Made by a program: the position numbers and the translations under genes
The notes under the pieces: model-generated
What the model was told of the DNA's origin: nothing
Databases searched by the model: none
Seen by the model: only the letters and a program-made list of their open reading frames with translations
Part shown: one piece after another, positions 47,416-57,694 of the stretch
Position numbering within the stretch: the first letter of the stretch is position 1
Layout: each line of letters starts with the position of its first letter
Origin: Ananas comosus
Taxonomy: Eukaryota > Streptophyta > Magnoliopsida > Poales > Bromeliaceae
Reading direction: 5' to 3'
Length of the DNA stretch: 64,000 bases
Assembly (NCBI RefSeq): GCF_001540865.1
Contig: NC_033625.1
Location: 8,035,677-8,099,676, forward strand

Positions 47416-49155
47416 TCGCGTATTTGATGCTGAGTACCGGTACGTACTTGTCGAGTACCTGTACCGAGCCCGAGTATCGGTACTGCATCGGGTGAGTACC
47501 GGTACCCAGTGTGCGAGGGTGCGGGCTGAAGGCCTGAGTATCGGTATTCAAGTGGAGTACCGATACTCCAGCTGTACTTTTGAGTAGGTGAGGGTATTTT
47601 GGTCCTTTGATGTGGCGTTCAACCCAATCTTATCCTCAGCCTTTATTAAGGTGTAGAGAGCTCAAAGAGGAGGATTTTTGTTCTACTCCCCCTCTCTCTC
47701 TAGTTTTGGACGTCGCTCGTGGTAGAGGTCGCGGCTAGAGCGTGGGTGGATTTCGACGTTGCTCCGGAGGGCCATTCGAGCGCGTGGGCATCGTGGTTAC
47801 GCCGTTGGAGGCCGGGTGAGCGCGTAGATTTCCTCTTTTCGATTTCGAGCCGACGTTGGACGTGCGATCGAGGTGGGTTGATGTTACCGAAATCGTCGAA
47901 TTTCCTTCTAAGTCCTAAAACTGTCAGCATATATGGTTTTCATGTATAGTATCATGTTTAGTAACTCGAATTCATCGATTGGTATAGTTGTGTGCAATCT
48001 GAATTTGGAGCCTTATTGTTGGAATATTTATTTACATGTTGAACTTGGAATTGACTTAGGAGAAAACTCGTTAAAGCTACACCGTCATGTTTTCAAGAAG
48101 TTACCAGATTTAGCTTAAGAAGCTACTGTACTTTTGTATCACCGCTATTAGTACGAGGTGGATACCCAGATTAGTGTAGGGTGAGATTACGCTCGTGCTG
48201 AGGAGCCGAGCTCGTGTTACAGTTGAGTGTAGACTGTTTCGTACTGTCGAGTATCATCACGGTTGACAGTGGACCCAAATCTCGGTATCTTGCACAGATT
48301 GTGCCAAAGGCACGTGAGCTTTGGTTGTTAGACCTGTTTAGACCCATTTGCATTGACTACAGCCTATGAGAGCCTGATTGAGCTCGCCAGAGACACACTT
48401 GCATACTCGGTTGGGTCGCGCCCACGAGTGCCGCTCCAGAGTCTAGCTACCTTGCTTTGCATTGATGTCGTAGTAGTCCGGTTTGGACATTGCTCTCCAC
48501 CGACTGCCCTCGGGGTGGTGTACGGTGTAGTTTGGACAGGCGGGACGGGTGTATCACAGTACCTAGTGAGATTGGGTCAGTGAGATGCATATTTATATCT
48601 ATAGATAGCCTGCGTTGGTTAGTGATAGTAGAGTGGCATGTAACCATAAATTTCTTTCCATCTTTCCTTACTATCCTTTGCACACATTCTGTAGACTTAG
48701 TGGGTGGGCTGTTGAGGTTGGTGGCAGTACCCACTGAGGACTACTTGTTTTATAATAATTCTCACACCCAGTTGTTAACACCTTTTTGAAGAGTCTTCTT
48801 TTGTGGCTGCTGCTGTTGTGGATTCGGACCGTGGAAAGGAAGTCGCGAGCTAGATCCCTACCAGTTTGATCGCTGTGCTAGAGGAGGGCCATCTAGAGGT
48901 AGTTTTGGGATTTTTCTTGTACATATTGTTATGTACATGTCGGGGTACTCGTTGGAGCGAGTTGTGTTGTGGACCTTTTGTATGTACAGGAACCCTTTAT
49001 GTTATCTATATATTTCTGTTTTCAGCTCTTACCATCTAGTTGTAGCTATGATTTGTTTAGAGGTACAGCTATTACTTCGTATACACGAAAAATTTCTATA
49101 TATACGGCGGGTCTGTTGACGTGCTCGAAAAAACGTGGTAATTCGGGATGTGACA
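47416..49155 (+). mobile_element. LTR G, 5'-truncated, facing the pol remnant
   Basis: Plus-oriented LTR of the LTR F family. It has a GTACCGGTAC array (about 47435-47570), a TATA-like 'tttattaa' (about 47641), a CT-rich leader, an 'acttagtgggtgggctgttgaggttgg' block (about 48697), 'ggcgggtctgttgacg' (about 49108) and the terminal GTGACA at 49155. Against LTR F it lacks roughly the first 200 bp; at about 47416 it joins reverse RT sequence. No internal domain follows. Confidence 0.75.
47435..47570. promoter_or_regulatory. GTACCGGTAC array in LTR G
   Basis: 'gagtaccggtacg' (about 47433) and 'gagtaccggtaccc' (about 47493), with variants gtacctgtacc, gtatcggtac, gtatcggtat and gtaccgatac, upstream of the LTR G leader. 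Confidence 0.65.
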
Positions 49156-49192
49156 GTAACCTTGCCAATTTGTTAAGATTCAATATATTACA
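49156..49192 (-). mobile_element. 37-bp remnant of the 5' LTR of gypsy element C
   Basis: 'gtaaccttgccaatttgtta...ttaca' repeats the right edge of the 3' LTR at 44699-44733. It is all that is left of the 5' LTR start and marks the right end of element C, next to the resumed MITE at 49193. Confidence 0.75.
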
Positions 49193-49600
49193 CAAATTTT
49201 ATAATTTTTTGACACCATTTACCTTACGATCAAAAGGTCACAAAATTGTCAATTTTTAACGGCCGGTATAAGATACTTGTTAGTTTAATGGTGTAAAAGA
49301 ATCAGAATCGGTTGAATTTTTTATAGAAAATTATATTCACTATCTAGATAAAGATCAATAACTCCGATCTTATATTGAAGGATCCGATCATCCATTTTTA
49401 GGACGTCGCTCGATTTCGACCGTTCATTTTATACCCACTTGATGGATTTTATTATGATTTCGAAAAATTACGAAATTTATTTTCTAGAAGTTTCAAATAC
49501 TCTAGATCATATTTAACGGAGTGGATCGTCGATTCGGAAGCTTCATCATCGAAAACAACTTATAAGTACGAAGGACACTATACTCATAAGAGTATAGTAG
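49193..49600. mobile_element. Family P MITE, right piece
   Basis: Continuation of 39690-39826. Carries the mirrored arm ('ttcgaaaaattacgaaatttattttctagaag', 'gatcatatttaacggagtgg', 'cttcatcatcgaaaac') and ends near a TA microsatellite. Confidence 0.65.
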
Positions 49601-49605
49601 CCCTG

Positions 49606-49638
<33 letters not shown>

Positions 49639-49642
<4 letters not shown>

Positions 49643-50180
49643 GGTCTTGTGTGCTATTAGGAGCACGTTGGCCTCCGTGCACCTAAGCCGTTTTCGATCA
49701 TGGAGCTTCCGAATCGACGATCGGCTCAGTTAGACTTGATCCAGCGTATTTGAAGTATCTAGAAAATAAATTTTGCGATTTTTTGATATCATTTACCAAG
49801 CGATCGAAAGGGTTCAAAACCAACGGCTGAAAATAAAAATCTCAAAAAAAGTGGTGATATAGCGCTAAAATTTCCGATTAAAGATATTGATCATGCAGTA
49901 AATAGTATAAAGAAATTTTCTATCAAAATTTTATCCAATTTGAATACTTCTACATCGTTAAACTTGCAAATGGTATACATCAACCATTAAAAATTGTTCA
50001 TTTTGAACCCTTTTAATTGCTAGGTAAATGATATCGAAAAATCGCAAAATTTATTTTTTAGATATTTCAAATACACTAGATTAAGTCTAACGGAACCTAT
50101 CGTCGATTCAAAAACTTCATTATCAAAAACGACTTAGGAGCAGGAGGGGTCCGTTCTCCTAATAGCACACAAGACCTACT
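49639..50180. mobile_element. Family P palindromic MITE, near complete (542 bp)
   Basis: Begins AGTAGGTCTTGTGTGCTATT at 49639 and ends with its inverse at 50180, between TA microsatellites. Nearly the whole element is a foldback: each arm of about 250 bp carries 'gagcttccgaatcgacgatcg', 'tagacttgat', 'tagaaaataaattttgcgat' and 'atttacc(t/a)agc', with a short AT-rich middle. No coding. A TA target would suggest a Tc1/mariner-type source, but the repeats hide the exact duplication. Confidence 0.75.
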
Positions 50181-50201
50181 CTATATATATATATATAGAG
50201 N

Positions 50202-50460
50202 CTATTTAGAACAAGATCTATCCTCTTGATTTTAATTACAAGACTCCTATTATTACTTTTTAAAGATTTTTATTTTCAACCATTTATTTTTGTGTCCACT
50301 TGATGAACAAGTGAACAATATCGAAAAAGTATGAAATTTGGTTTCTAGATATTTCAAATGGTATAGATCATATTCAATGGTACCAATCGTCGATTTGAAG
50401 ACTCCTTCATCGAAAACAAATTTGGTGGCAATGGAGCCCGTTTGCTACCAATAGTATTCC
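50202..50460. mobile_element. Family P-related half element
   Basis: Contains the mirrored arm only ('cgaaaaagtatgaaattt', 'gatcatattcaatgg', 'ccttcatcgaaaac') and ends in 'tattccagctcaac', the end shared with the TA-microsatellite MITEs. It begins directly after the N at 50201, so the left part may be missing from the assembly. Confidence 0.5.
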
Positions 50461-50465
50461 AGCTC

Positions 50466-50467
<2 letters not shown>

Positions 50468-50524
<57 letters not shown>

Positions 50525-50528
50525 ATTA
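50468..50528. repeat. (CT)n(TA)n microsatellite
   Basis: Compound dinucleotide repeat separating two MITEs. Confidence 0.85.
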
Positions 50529-50747
50529 GGCTGGAATGCTATCAATTGCATCAAGCTGTTGGTGCTATTAAGTTTTCGGCACTTGGATGAAGAAATATAC
50601 TGTTAGGATGATGTGGCCCCCTAGGGTTGAATAAGTTGTCGGTTGAATAGTATAATCTAACGGATGAAAATAGTCGACGAATTAAATCTAACGGTGTGGA
50701 AAACTCGATAGCACCAAGTTTTTAGTACTATCGATAGTATCCCAGCC
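50529..50747. mobile_element. MITE with long inverted repeats, 219 bp
   Basis: Begins GGCTGGAATGCTATCAATTG and ends with a diverged inverse (...ACTATCGATAGTATCCCAGCC). Each arm contains a GGTGCTAT/ATAGCACC-type small hairpin. Related copies with decayed left ends precede the microsatellites at about 33217 and 34978. Non-coding. Confidence 0.7.
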
Positions 50748-50784
50748 GGACTATATATATATATATATATAATAGGTATAATCT

Positions 50785-53760
50785 TGATGCACGCCTCGCC
50801 GGCCCTCAAGCTATTTCGCAGGTATTCGGCACGCCGACAACAGCCCGAACAGACAGATTCCCTCGGTACCGATCTAATGATGCACACCCTTTGCCACGCC
50901 GCGGACCCTATCTTACTCCGCTGCCTACACTCTCAAGGCGTCCGCCAATCCAATACAATGTACAAAGTTCCCAACCAGGAACACTTTCCATCAGACCAAA
51001 GCTATTGCATCAACGAAGATATCCCACACCATAATCTTGTTATTACAAGCATTCACATCCTCATAGCATTACTCACATCTCCAAATTACCTCTATTACAT
51101 TCACTCAATACACATCCGATTTAAACATGATTATTAACAACCTCATGACTTCTCTTTCCATTTTCTAACATCACTAAGCAAACGCGAACTCAGGCTATCC
51201 CCAGCTGTAGCTGAATCAACTCAGGATTCATGAGGAGCTCAAGGTGGATCAGCAACAGGTTGTCCCACGTCGCATAACTAAGTGAAGCTAAGGTACTCCA
51301 TCCCGCCCTCCTCGCGCTGCCCGCGGAAAAAACCGCGCGCCGCAAACTTACCTGTGTAACGGCTGTAACCCAGACCCCCAAAAACAGACGTGGATGAGAA
51401 GCAACTCCATGGTCCATCCGGTATCGACGCCCACCACCAACAGGGAGCTGACCAATAGTCCAAGGAGGCAACATGCAATTAGTTTCAATAAACAGATAGA
51501 TATATATCTTGATTACTGCAACAAATGAAGCATCGACATTGCTCACGAATCAATTATGAAGATCGATGCAATGTATGGCGATAAACAATCAGAACTAGTA
51601 ATTCAATCGTTACTAACTTCATCCAATTAACATTTACGGTTTTCTGTCATTTCATTTTAAAATCCATAAGGTCTCATATTACCTTTATCAAATATCACAC
51701 CCGACCTACGTCTTGAGTCAATCATCGCGAAGGAGTGCCGCGTAAAGGCGAACTCGAGCAGGAATCTCACTTGCAACTCAGCTAATCCACCAACTAAGGA
51801 TATATTAAAGCTCAATACAGTAATACCCAATCAACTTGCTAACCCAAAGTTTCGCCCTGAACAAGACTCACGCAAACGCAAATCGCTATAACCGGGAGAT
51901 ACCCGCTATCAACCGTGGACCGGCCTCATGGAAAAGCCGATACAACCCAGTGATGCAACGAGCACATCAGCGCACCGAAGGGGAGCTCCACACCTCAGAC
52001 AAGGAGTAAAGGTCGAAGTATGATCAATGATCAAATCCAAAATCTGAGGAGTCAATGCTAACTCCATATCCTAATTTAGGCAGACTATGCTCCAAATGAC
52101 CATAACTCTAAGGTTAAATTCCTTAAATATTTCATCATTCTTTCTTTGCATTCTTATCTCACTTCACTTGAGTCATAATACACTTACGAGATTCTTGACC
52201 ATGTCCACACTGTTTTCTAAATGTCAACAAACATAAGTTTCCACATATAATCCTAACATAGGCCACCATCTAATAATATAGATGACCCACGTAGCAATAA
52301 TAGTCATTAGTCATTGTTTTTTCAAAATTCGATTCTCGATAATTCACCTAGCAAGTTTATACGACACCCAAGTTTCAAAAAAAAAAAAAAAAAAACACAG
52401 CTTGTCATATTAACACAATCCAACAATTTCAATATACATCATCTAGATATTTTACAATAAATCAATATCATCACATCATATTCCACAATATTGACATATA
52501 TATGCCAACAATTCATATAGCACCAACATGTTTCATAAATTATCAACATGCATATATACACTCTAACATATTACTATAATATATTTTCAAATGATTCAAT
52601 TTAAATTAAAACTCATTAATTCATATTAGCATTATTAAACTTGCAACTCTTACATACGCATTTCTACTTGCATTTTACATTAACATGCATCATTTTCATA
52701 CTTCATTTACATCTATATGCATCAACAATGGATTCTATTTGCTTAGACATAAAGGCGACCTAGTCGCTTCGGAAAGCACAACCCACCTTAAACTCGGGTT
52801 CCGATTGCTTAGTCACTCTGCATCGCCTCTGCGCGCAGTCAGCTCCGCACCCGGCCACGGCCACGAACTGGCAACTTCACTTCAACCGTGCTCGCTTTCG
52901 TGCCCGAAAATACATAGTCTTACGGTATGGGACAATGCCAGCTCAAATCCATTTCCACAATTTACCTGACGTCGCCGGCCTTCTCGGCGGACCCCGAACT
53001 AAACTCCATTTCTTAATAATTGTAACGGCTCGTCGGCATTTGCGAACCGTCTTGCCAACGCTAATCTTTACCTAGCAATTTAGTTTACGAGGGTCAAATA
53101 GATCAAACGCCATATATTTACAAAATCCATCGGAGCCTAACATTGGCATATTAACTCTAAATAGTCACAAGTAAATATAAAACAAAAAAGAGATGAGCAT
53201 GTTAGAATGCTCATATAAAGAAGCTAATAAACCCTTAGAAATAAGGATTAAGCCAATTGCATAAAAAGCTTACCTCAATGTGACGTCAGCGACAAAACCA
53301 CGCCGCTTCAACGGGCGGATGAAGCTCAATCCCTCGCCTCCCAACAAGCGTTCGCAACACTTCTCCACCAACCTCGGAATATTGACAGAGAAATAAGAGA
53401 AATGAGAGCAAAATCGAGAAGAGAAGGCACGTTTATCTCTTCCCATTCTCCATGCGTGCGTGGGTGTGGGTGTAGTTCCTGAGCTTGAATGAGAAAACGA
53501 AGCACAATTGACTCTTATAATACTTTAACACCCAAAAGCCTATCACTGTTCAGTCAGTTTTGCAGTTCGACAACAGTTGCGAACGCTCTTCTAATATCCG
53601 TTGAGGCTCCAAATTTGGACCAGTCTTCGAATTACGTACTGAATAATAATACATATTTAGTTTAGCTTTGACGTCGTTCGTGCCACATGAAAACTGAACC
53701 GAAACGTAATCTTTATCATAAGCTGTCGGATTATTTCTCACATGCGTCGTCTACCGGTGT
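50785..53760 (-). mobile_element. Reverse gypsy-type LTR (LTR H), boundaries approximate
   Basis: Block order follows the reverse of LTR A: 'acgccgacaacagcccgaacagacag' near 50831, a GC block with 'cgctataaccgggagatacccgctatcaacc' at about 51884-51914, 'gagctccacacctcagacaagg' near 51983, and a purine-rich leader at about 53340-53420. About 51185-51480 may be a foreign insertion. No exact TG/CA ends or duplication found. The 118-aa minus frame (51190-51546) matches no known family. Confidence 0.5.
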
Positions 53761-54809
53761 CAGTAAAAATATGAAAACTTTAAATCATAGTCTATAAAAT
53801 ATTCTACTATTATCACCAATTTTTCCATAAAATTTGAGACTGGTGCATTTTCGGCTAATTTATCTGTTCCGTATTTCCAAAACAAAATTCTAAAATCTAC
53901 TTTCATTCCGATTTCTGCACACAGTCCATTCTGACTACTATGTTACTTTCTATAATCTCATAAAAATATTTACTCAATATTTTATTATTTTATTTTTATA
54001 CCAAATCTGGACGTTACCATATATAAAATAAATATATTTAATAATATACATAACTATATATTAATTATTTAATAGATAATATAAATATAATATATTAAAG
54101 ATTGGTTATTTATATAAACAAGATTTCGAAATACGAGTGAACTGATTTTAAATCGTATTCGGCTCGTTTATTTAAACGAGCTAAAAAATTCAACTCATAT
54201 TCGACTTATTTAGGAGAAGAGCGGTTCGATCTCGGCTTCATTTCGAGCGGAGTACGAATTGGCTAAGAAATAGCGATCAGGATTGCCACCTAGCTAATAC
54301 TTGGAGTCCCGCGTAAGTGGCAGGTTATTAAATTCCAAGACAGTTGGAGGGCAAAACGGGAAAGAGAGCGCAGCTTCGCGGCACCAGGATACTGGGGCTC
54401 TAAGAGGTCCAGCATTTTCCCCAGCGCCCCCACGTAATCTGTCAGAGAGAAATACTACACTGTTATACTTGTACCATATCATTAATAACAAGCTAATCAC
54501 ATTCCTTCTTTTCAAATAAAAATATAATAAAAATATTTTTTTACAATCATGATGGATATATATTTTTAAAAGAATTAATTTGATTGATTTGTTACGTCAC
54601 GTCACTAATATACATGTTGCATTCCAGAATTTTTCATAAACGGACCAATCACGTCCCCCTTTGTAGCCATACAAACTTGGTCTTTGATGACGTGGTGAAC
54701 CTGGTCTACGAGAGTAATCAGACCTACAATTGAAGGCGTAATCCATCGAACACGTCGACATGATGCCACGCTCGCTGGGCCGTATGATACGGCCAACGTG
54801 GTCCCCAGA
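53761..54809. other. Intergenic, nothing firmly recognised
   Basis: AT-rich sequence with a 'gctcgtttatttaaacgagc' palindrome-like stretch (about 54162-54181), common in plant intergenic repeats. A GC-richer part (54290-54440) gives short frames on both strands (72-73 aa) with no recognisable family. Confidence 0.4.
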
Positions 54810-54902
54810 AATTTTCGCGCGTTTAGACGATAATACCCCTCGTCGGCTCCCGAAANAATTTTCGCGCGTTTAGACGATAATACCCCTCGTCGGCTCCCGA
54901 AA
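54810..54902 (+). repeat. 46-bp exact duplication flanking an N
   Basis: 54810-54855 and 54857-54902 are identical and separated only by the N at 54856. Best read as an unmerged contig-end overlap. Confidence 0.9.
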
Positions 54903-55395
54903 GGGAAAGCAGTAAGTTATGGGTAAATTGTATGATAAAGCCTTCTTTTTTTTTTAATTTTTCAATATATTAAAAATCAAAGTCTAATTCAAGCAAAAAG
55001 AAATTTACCAGAACTCTTCCAATTTCTAGTCGACTACCTAATGTTTCAAAATTTTGATATTGCTACCAAACCTTTCGATTTATTTTATTGGATTCAGTCT
55101 ATACTACTTTATTTTTAAAATTTAAATTATAATTGATTATTTTGATAAATTTATAATTATAAGAATTATCTGAAATATACTAACTAAATCTATAAAAGTA
55201 AATTATAAATTCAAATTTTAAAGTCAAAAAACTATTGACAAATTCAAATCAAATAAATTAAAAAATTGGATAGTAAAATTAAAAATTTTTAAAATTTTGA
55301 TAATCAACTAAAAATGATCGGTACTTTAAATAAATTTTAGAAATTTTTACTTAATTAGAAAGTAAGAAAATTGATCCAGAGTCACGTAAAAGTTA
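54903..55395. other. AT-rich intergenic, nothing recognised
   Basis: Low-complexity A/T sequence without ORFs, terminal repeats or RNA features. Confidence 0.4.
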
Positions 55396-56172
55396 AGAAC
55401 CTACTTGTGCCCCCTTGCAATTAAGGGCTTAATTAAAAATTAGATTAAAAAAAAAAACAAATACCACTCTTGTGTTTCAGCATTTTTTTATTTTAGTTTA
55501 CTATAGTTTAAATTGTATCATTTTAATATTTATAGTTTTTTTTTTCTTTTTCGTAATCCTCTCCGTTAATTTTTTATTAAATAAGTGAGAAAATTAAAAT
55601 CACAATATACTAAAGTAAAAATATCGTAAACTATAAGATAGTAAAGTAAATATTAGAACCTACTTGTGCCCCCTTGCAATTAAGGACTTAATTAAAAATT
55701 TGATTAAAAAAAAAACAAATACCACTCTTGTGTTTCAGCATTTTTTTATTTTAGTTTACTATAGTTTAAATTGTATCATTTTAATATTTATAGTTTTTTT
55801 TTTCTTTTTCGTAATCCTCTCCGTTAATTTTTTATTAAATAAGTGAGAAAATTAAAATCACAATATACTAAAGTAAAAATATCGTAAACTATAAGATAGT
55901 AAAGTAAATATTAGAACCACTTAGCGCCTTGCAATTAAGGGCTTATTGAAATTAGATAAAAAAAAAACAAATACCACTCCCTGTGTTTCAATTATTTTTA
56001 ATTTAGATTTTCTAATAGTTTAAATTGTTAATATTGTTAATATCTATAGTTTTTTTTTCCTTTTTCGTAATCCTCTCCGTTAACTTTTATATTAAATAAG
56101 TGAGAAAATTAAAATCGAACAATATACTAAAGTAAAAATAGGCGTAAACTATAAGATAGTAAAGTAAATATT
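55396..56172 (+). repeat. Three-copy tandem repeat, about 259-bp unit
   Basis: Units start AGAACC at 55396, 55655 and 55913 and end at 56172. Copies 1 and 2 are almost identical; copy 3 has many small indels ('cttagcgccttgcaatt', 'ctccctgtgtttcaatt'). Each unit contains 'ataccactcttgtgtttcagca' and 'gtaatcctctccgttaa'. Non-coding. Confidence 0.9.
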
Positions 56173-56616
56173 AGATAAATCATAAAAATTGTCTAAATTT
56201 TTTTATATGTTCTAAAAAAAAAGCTTAAACGGAGTTCTAATGAAAGAAAAAATAAAAATAAAATTATAGAGTAATAAAGTGATAAATTTAAATTCTATCG
56301 TAATAAAATAATAAACAAAAAAACCATAAGGAAATATTTGAAATTTTTTTTAAAAAAAAAAAAGAAAAGTTAACGACCTTGGGTAAATTACCCACAAAAT
56401 TTAGGAATAATTCCAGATTAAAGAGTTGCCGTACGATTGGGCCTTCGTGTAAACAATCAGGGGCAATGTTGTACTTCCAGTGGGAAAACAAACTCACAGT
56501 GACTTGACCCGCAAGCATGTCAATCCCTTCGACCGTCCTAAAAATTATCCCACTTGCCAAAATACCCTCACCGCCTCACGATTATTACGAAAACACACCG
56601 CCCCCCGCTCCGTCCT

Positions 56617-56623
56617 TATATAA
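56617..56623 (+). promoter_or_regulatory. TATA box of a gene-like region
   Basis: TATATAA in 'ccttatataagc', followed 30-60 bp later by a CT-rich leader ('ctctcctcctcctccc') and 'aaaccctaaa', which looks like a plant gene promoter and 5' UTR. The first ATG is about 140 bp downstream. Confidence 0.6.
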
Positions 56624-56765
56624 GCAATTCCCCACCGCGTCCCCTTCGCTCTCCTCCTCCTCCCTATCTAAACCCTAAACGCGACTCGTTCAATCCCCGA
56701 TGCGTCTTCGTCTCCCCTCGACCCCCCGAAACCCTACCCGAGTATGATTGAGTAGAAGGTTCGCG

Positions 56766-57101
56766 ATGAGCATGGCGGCGGCGGAGGCGGCCGGCGGTGA
56801 TCCCCCGGTGGTGTTCTTGACAGGGCGCACAGAACATCAACCCTCGGCACGGTGGCGGTGACCCGCACGCTGGGGTTCAAAGAGGTTCCAAGCGGCGATC
56901 GCGCAGCGGATGCGGGGTGCGCCGCACCAGATCTCGGCTCGCCTGGTGTCGGCCCGCGGTGCGGCGCGGACGGCGGCGGCGGAGCTGAGCGGGAGGAGGA
57001 TCCCGATCGACGGGTCGTCCGACCTCGCCGCGATCGCGCGCGACGCGGGGATCCTACGTCTCGGCCGCGCTCCGAAGGCCGCGGCGGAGGGGGAGCGGTG
57101 A
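56766..57101 (+). pseudogene. GC-rich gene start with two apparent frameshifts, function unknown
   Basis: The ATG at 56766 opens MSMAAAEAAGGDPPVVFLTG in frame, but a stop comes near 56858. Coding-like sequence continues first in another frame (TVAVTRTLGFK, about 56849-56880). It then returns to the original frame as RFQAAIAQRMRGAPHQISAR and SGRRIPIDGSSDLAAIARD, to a stop at 57101. High GC, a TATA and a leader upstream, and sensible amino-acid composition make this more gene-like than anything else outside transposons. I do not recognise the family. It may be a real gene with assembly indels, a pseudogene, or a captured fragment. An alternative minus-strand reading (57559-57248) begins MRRRPDPNARTPPKRKLRR and is arginine/alanine-rich. 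Confidence 0.4.
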
Positions 57102-57247
57102 TGCCGCCGGGGGCCGGAACGGCGAGCGAATAAAAGGCGCGACGGCGCCGGAGAAGAAACGATTTCTTAGCGGAGCGCGGCGTCGGGATCCCCCGATGAT
57201 CGTCGCCGCATCGCCGTGAGGCTGGGGCTAGAGTTAGGTTTCTGGGA

Positions 57248-57559
57248 CTAACGAGACTCAGCTCCGGAACCTCCAGAGGCAGCGGGAGTCCTACCCTCCT
57301 CTCCACGGCGGCGGCGGCGGATACCTACGCCTACGGCGGCGCCGCCGCCGCGCGGAGCCGGATGAGGAGGAGCGGCGGCGTGTGCTGCGGAGAGTGCGAG
57401 GCGGCGGAGAGCAGGGAGGGGGCGGAGTTCCATGGTGCGTGAGGACGCGGTGACGAGGGGGTTCCGTTCGCTCCCTGGCCCCACGAGAGGCCCCCGAAAA
57501 GCGCGTCGAAGCTTCCGCTTAGGTGGCGTACGCGCATTCGGATCAGGTCGCCGCCTCAA
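57248..57559 (-). other. GC-rich minus-strand frame, possible second gene start
   Basis: A 103-aa frame; an internal Met gives MELRPLPALRRLALSAAHAA, which resembles an organelle-targeting sequence (arginine, alanine, leucine; no acidic residues). Upstream on this strand are 'aaccctaatttgagg' and a (CT)n tract, typical of plant 5' UTRs. It could be a divergent gene start paired with 56766, but no conserved domain is visible and composition alone could create it. Confidence 0.25.
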
Positions 57560-57644
57560 ACCCTAATTCTCTCCCTTTTTTTTTGCTTTTTTTTTTGCAC
57601 TTTTCCCCCTAAATCATTACTATTATTATTACCACTATTTTAAA

Positions 57645-57647
<3 letters not shown>

Positions 57648-57691
<44 letters not shown>
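57648..57691 (+). repeat. (GA)n microsatellite
   Basis: About 20 GA units. A shorter GA run lies at 57798-57815. Confidence 0.9.

Positions 57692-57694
<3 letters not shown>

Noticed and set aside
46973..47551. A single 192-aa reverse transcriptase starting MNTDTQAFS
   Set aside because: The first 45 or so codons are antisense LTR G sequence (the GTACCGGTAC array); real RT sequence begins near RELNKV at about 47410.
51190..51546. 118-aa minus-strand protein
   Set aside because: Lies within LTR H, has no recognisable domain and overlaps another frame; not supported as a gene.
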